The translations under genes were made by a program, and so were the position numbers. Positions 61,740-64,000 of a stretch of 64,000 nt of DNA are shown here, piece after piece. The DNA is from Nostoc paludosum FACHB-159. GTDB taxonomy: Bacteria; Cyanobacteriota; Cyanobacteriia; Cyanobacteriales; Nostocaceae. The first letter of the stretch is position 1. Each line of letters begins with the position of its first letter. A model generated the notes under the pieces. The model did no database searches. It had not been told where the DNA came from and worked only from the letters and a program-made list of their open reading frames with translations. The stretch covers positions 284,811 through 348,810 of the forward strand of contig NZ_JACJTU010000003.1 in assembly GCF_014698835.1 (NCBI RefSeq), given 5' to 3'.

Positions 61740-62439
61740 TTTCTGATATTTTTATCTCAATTTTATCAGAAGCAATCAAATGTGCTGCTTCTTGTAAAAG
61801 CTCATGTTGTTCCTTTTGAATTTCCTCTAAACGGCTAGAAATTTCTGCCAATCTTAGCTGCTTATTTTTTGGTAAATTCTCAGCTAATAAAACTGGCATA
61901 TCGGTTTCTTTGATAGTTTTCATTCGTTGGATAGCAAAACTACCAACTTTAGTTAAAGAAAAAAAGCTAACTTTAACTAAAGCCTGAAGCAACTTTATTG
62001 GAAATTGGAGTATTGACCAACTAGCTGTTTCAATGACGCTGACAATTGCTTTGATAATACTCCAAAGTAGAGCCAGCACAAAAATTAGAATTACAACACT
62101 AATAATCGGATGGTTAGCTCCCCAACTGACTATTTGAATTAACCGAAAAATTACAGGGTGTTGTATCAGCCAATCATTAAAAGAAGAATTAATTGCTGTC
62201 TCAATCGCCCCTGATGTAGTACTTTTCAAGTGTTCAGCCGTTTGCCAAGTTTGTTCTAAACTTGTCGTAACTGTATCAATTGCTGTATTAGTCCTTGTAG
62301 TCGCTTGTGCTTTTAAAGACTCGCCAACTTCTTGTACTGAGTTAGTCAAAGAGTTAACGTTTTGGTTAACGATATCTTTCGCTGTTTGTAAGCGCTGTAA
62401 AACTTGTTGAGGCAAATTTATCTCTATAGGAAGTACCAT
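61702..62439 (-). CDS. Coiled-coil membrane protein of unknown function
   Basis: A 245-residue protein. The first 90 residues are helical with heptad character (LQTAKDIVNQNVNSLTNSVQ), two membrane segments follow (about 95-140, HPVIFRLIQIVSWGANHPII and ISVVILIFVLALLWSIIKAI), and a C-terminal amphipathic coiled coil (RLEEIQKEQHELLQEAAHLI) completes it. No named family is recognised. It is convergent with urtE, with a 38-base overlap of the coding regions. Confidence 0.75.
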   Translation of the reverse strand: MVLPIEINLPQQVLQRLQTAKDIVNQNVNSLTNSVQEVGESLKAQATTRTNTAIDTVTTSLEQTWQTAEHLKSTTSGAIETAINSSFNDWLIQHPVIFRLIQIVSWGANHPIISVVILIFVLALLWSIIKAIVSVIETASWSILQFPIKLLQALVKVSFFSLTKVGSFAIQRMKTIKETDMPVLLAENLPKNKQLRLAEISSRLEEIQKEQHELLQEAAHLIASDKIEIKISEIKPLENVESHLG

Positions 62440-62772
62440 AAAACATTTCCTATCAAGTCCTGCTAATCACTTATCATTATCCTCTCGCCTTTGCTTAATA
62501 TCAGGTTCGGTTGAACACTGATAATTAGATCTGACGCAAAGACACGGGGACGCGGAGAATTTTGAATTACAAGTAATTAGGCAAACATAATATAACAACT
62601 GGCGTTGCATAAATGCGGGATGAATTAAGATTTTTGACGAAGGCTAAAGGTAGATTCTTTGCGCCTTTGCGCCTTTGCGTGAGGTAAAAATCATCCCTAG
62701 ATTCAGCAATGCCTAACAACTAATATGCGTAATAGGCATATTTTCCCCTTGTCCCCTTAAGCAGACATGATA
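62440..62772. other. Intergenic region containing a MITE and dispersed repeats
   Basis: A 333-base gap. It contains the repeat GACGCAAAGACACGGGGACG (62537) and the 113-bp MITE described separately (62601-62713). No gene was recognised. Confidence 0.6.
62601..62713. mobile_element. 113-bp MITE, GGCGTTGCTGA family (copy B)
   Basis: The ends GGCGTTGCATAAATGCGGGA and, on the other strand, GGCATTGCTGAATCTAGGGA form imperfect terminal inverted repeats of about 23 bases. Exact 8-base direct repeats TAACAACT flank it (62593-62600 and 62714-62721). The interior holds TTTGCGCCTTTGCGCCTTTG, the same cargo as copy A in opposite orientation. Confidence 0.85.
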
Positions 62773-63894
62773 TCACCGACGTTTAAATCGAACTCGTAAC
62801 CCATCTTTAGGGCGATTAGGAATTCCCATTGTATCTAAACTTTGATTGGGTAAGATTTCCCAATCATAGCTCCGTAGAAGATGGGCAGCGATAATCTTCA
62901 TTTCCATTTTGGCAAAGGCTATACCAATACAAACACGCGGGCCACCGCCAAAACCAACCAAACTAAAAGGATACTGTTTGTGTTCTTGACGCTGGGGGCT
63001 GAAGCGGTCTGGGTCAAAACGCTCTGGCTGAGAGTAAATTTCTGGCAGGCGATGAGTCAGTGCAATGGAATAATATAGTTGCCAACCAGCAGGAACATAA
63101 AAGCCTTTAAATTCAAATTCTTTCACAACACCACGAAATCCAGCACCAACTGACGGACGTAGCCTTTCAACTTCCCATAAAACTTGGTCTAAATAAGGCA
63201 TTTGCCCCAGTTGTTCTAAAGTTAAAGAATTAACATCAGCAAATTTTAGTTGTTCTTCCCTAGCACGTTGCAGTACCTCTGGATGACGGGCTAATTCTAA
63301 ACACAACCAAGTCAACATTGTAGTTGTGGTGTCATGTCCAGCAAAAAGTAGTAGTACCGCTTGGGCAATGAGTTCTTGTTCGCTCAGAGTGTTACCATCT
63401 TCATCTTGCGCTTGCACTAACAAACTCAGAGCATCTTTGGTTGGATTTTGCTGGCGTTCTCTGACGACCTTAGTTACATGCTCTAAAATTTGATTACGAG
63501 CTGCTAATGCTTTACTAAATTTAGTAAATGGTAAAGGCAATGGATTAATAGCAAATAATCCATTTGATAGGGTTGTAAACAAATTACTCAGGTGCATACC
63601 TTCGGTGCCAGGAGGTGTACCCAACAATAATTGACTAGCAATATCAAACGTCAGTTGTTTAAACTCCGCAAACCAGGTAAGCTCCTGCTGCTTTTCCCAC
63701 TTTTGCAGATAACTACGTGTGATATCTTCCATAGTGGCAACATAATTCGCCAATGCTGGGCCGTGCAAAGCTGGCATCATCAAACGGCGATTTTTACGAT
63801 GTTCCTTTCCATCTTGCAAAAAAAGTGATTCGCCCAGCAAAATCTTGAAATTAGCAGGCCATCCCTCGCGCCAAGAAAAATTCTCTATATGGCC
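62773..63894 (-). pseudogene. Cytochrome P450, N-terminally truncated at a repeat junction
   Basis: A continuous P450 frame with I-helix LLFAGHDTTTTML, ExxR in WEVERLRPS and the haem loop FGGGPRVCIGIAFAKME (axial Cys). The recognisable protein runs upstream through HIENFSWREGWPANFKI and stops making sense at about 63892, where a repeat starts. In-frame stops follow at 63937 and 63952. Only a TTG at 63840 could start it, and that would remove about 90-100 residues including the membrane/proline region. So about 372 of roughly 450 residues remain. It resembles bacterial/cyanobacterial class I or CYP110/120-like enzymes that act on fatty acids or terpenoids (inference). Confidence 0.75.
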
Positions 63895-64000
63895 AGGACT
63901 TACGCAACTGGCACAAAAAGGGGGTAAGGTGCAGCCCTACCCAGCGACAATTCAACTCAAACCAAGCACATAAAAATACTTGGGCGTTTTAGTTGCTGAA
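63892..64000. mobile_element. End of a repeat or insertion element breaking the P450 gene (partial)
   Basis: Starting around CCAGGACTTACGCAACTGGC the sequence loses P450 coding and gains a non-coding character (AAAAAGGGGGTAAGGTGCAG). Motifs of this type recur at MITE/IS ends in cyanobacteria. The element runs beyond the window, so neither its size nor its other end can be seen. Confidence 0.45.

Overview
The window looks like chromosomal DNA of a filamentous, Nostoc-like cyanobacterium. The 5' part of psaA (photosystem I) lies at the left edge. GCGATCGC (HIP1) octamers are scattered throughout. Families common in Nostocales recur (KGK, DUF928, CHASE2, CHAT/TPR, Uma2), and the intergenic spaces are AT-rich and full of small palindromic and MITE-like repeats. 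No rRNA, tRNA, CRISPR array or complete insertion sequence was recognised.

Layout. 1-12.6 kb: psaA (partial), a proline-rich lipoprotein, glutaminase, a SIMPL lipoprotein, a HAD phosphatase, a thioredoxin/NHL-repeat protein, a frameshifted KGK gene coupled to a DUF952 gene, an AtzG-like/AtzE-like amidase pair split by a DUF4328 membrane protein, and a Uma2 protein. 12.7-24.3 kb: a complete cyanobactin (patellamide-type RiPP) cluster on the minus strand, in transcription order patA, patB, patC, patD, patE, patF, patG. 25.4-28.9 kb: two GNAT acetyltransferases, a 2-oxoglutarate/Fe(II) oxygenase and an FAD oxidoreductase. 29-55 kb: a surface and secretion region. It holds a CHAT/TPR protease, three filamentous-haemagglutinin-type TpsA exoproteins, one TpsB transporter, a retropepsin-like protease, DUF928, a CHASE2 histidine kinase with its response regulator, and two RTX-type secreted proteases (M10 and S8) that share a C-terminal domain. 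55.4-61.7 kb: the urea ABC transporter genes urtABCD and a detached urtE, behind an NtcA-like promoter. 61.7-64 kb: a coiled-coil membrane protein and a cytochrome P450 whose 5' end is lost at a repeat junction.

The most interesting system is the cyanobactin cluster. The 81-residue precursor carries three cassettes with six-residue cores: ATSSAT once and GTSCAT twice. PatD (heterocyclase), the oxidase domain of PatG and the PatA/PatG proteases together predict macrocyclic hexapeptides in which every second residue is an azol(in)e. One core has no cysteine, so its product would contain only oxazole-type rings. The PatC homologue is unusual: the normal short protein forms the C-terminus of a 241-residue ORF with an extra N-terminal beta-rich domain. 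PatF (prenyltransferase) appears intact, so an O-prenylated Ser or Thr product is possible.

Several small non-autonomous elements can be delimited directly because their target-site duplications are visible. One is a 193-bp element with a 9-bp duplication that splits a palindrome whose unsplit paralogue lies 1.4 kb away. Another is a family of about 103-113 bp with 8-bp duplications, present three times.
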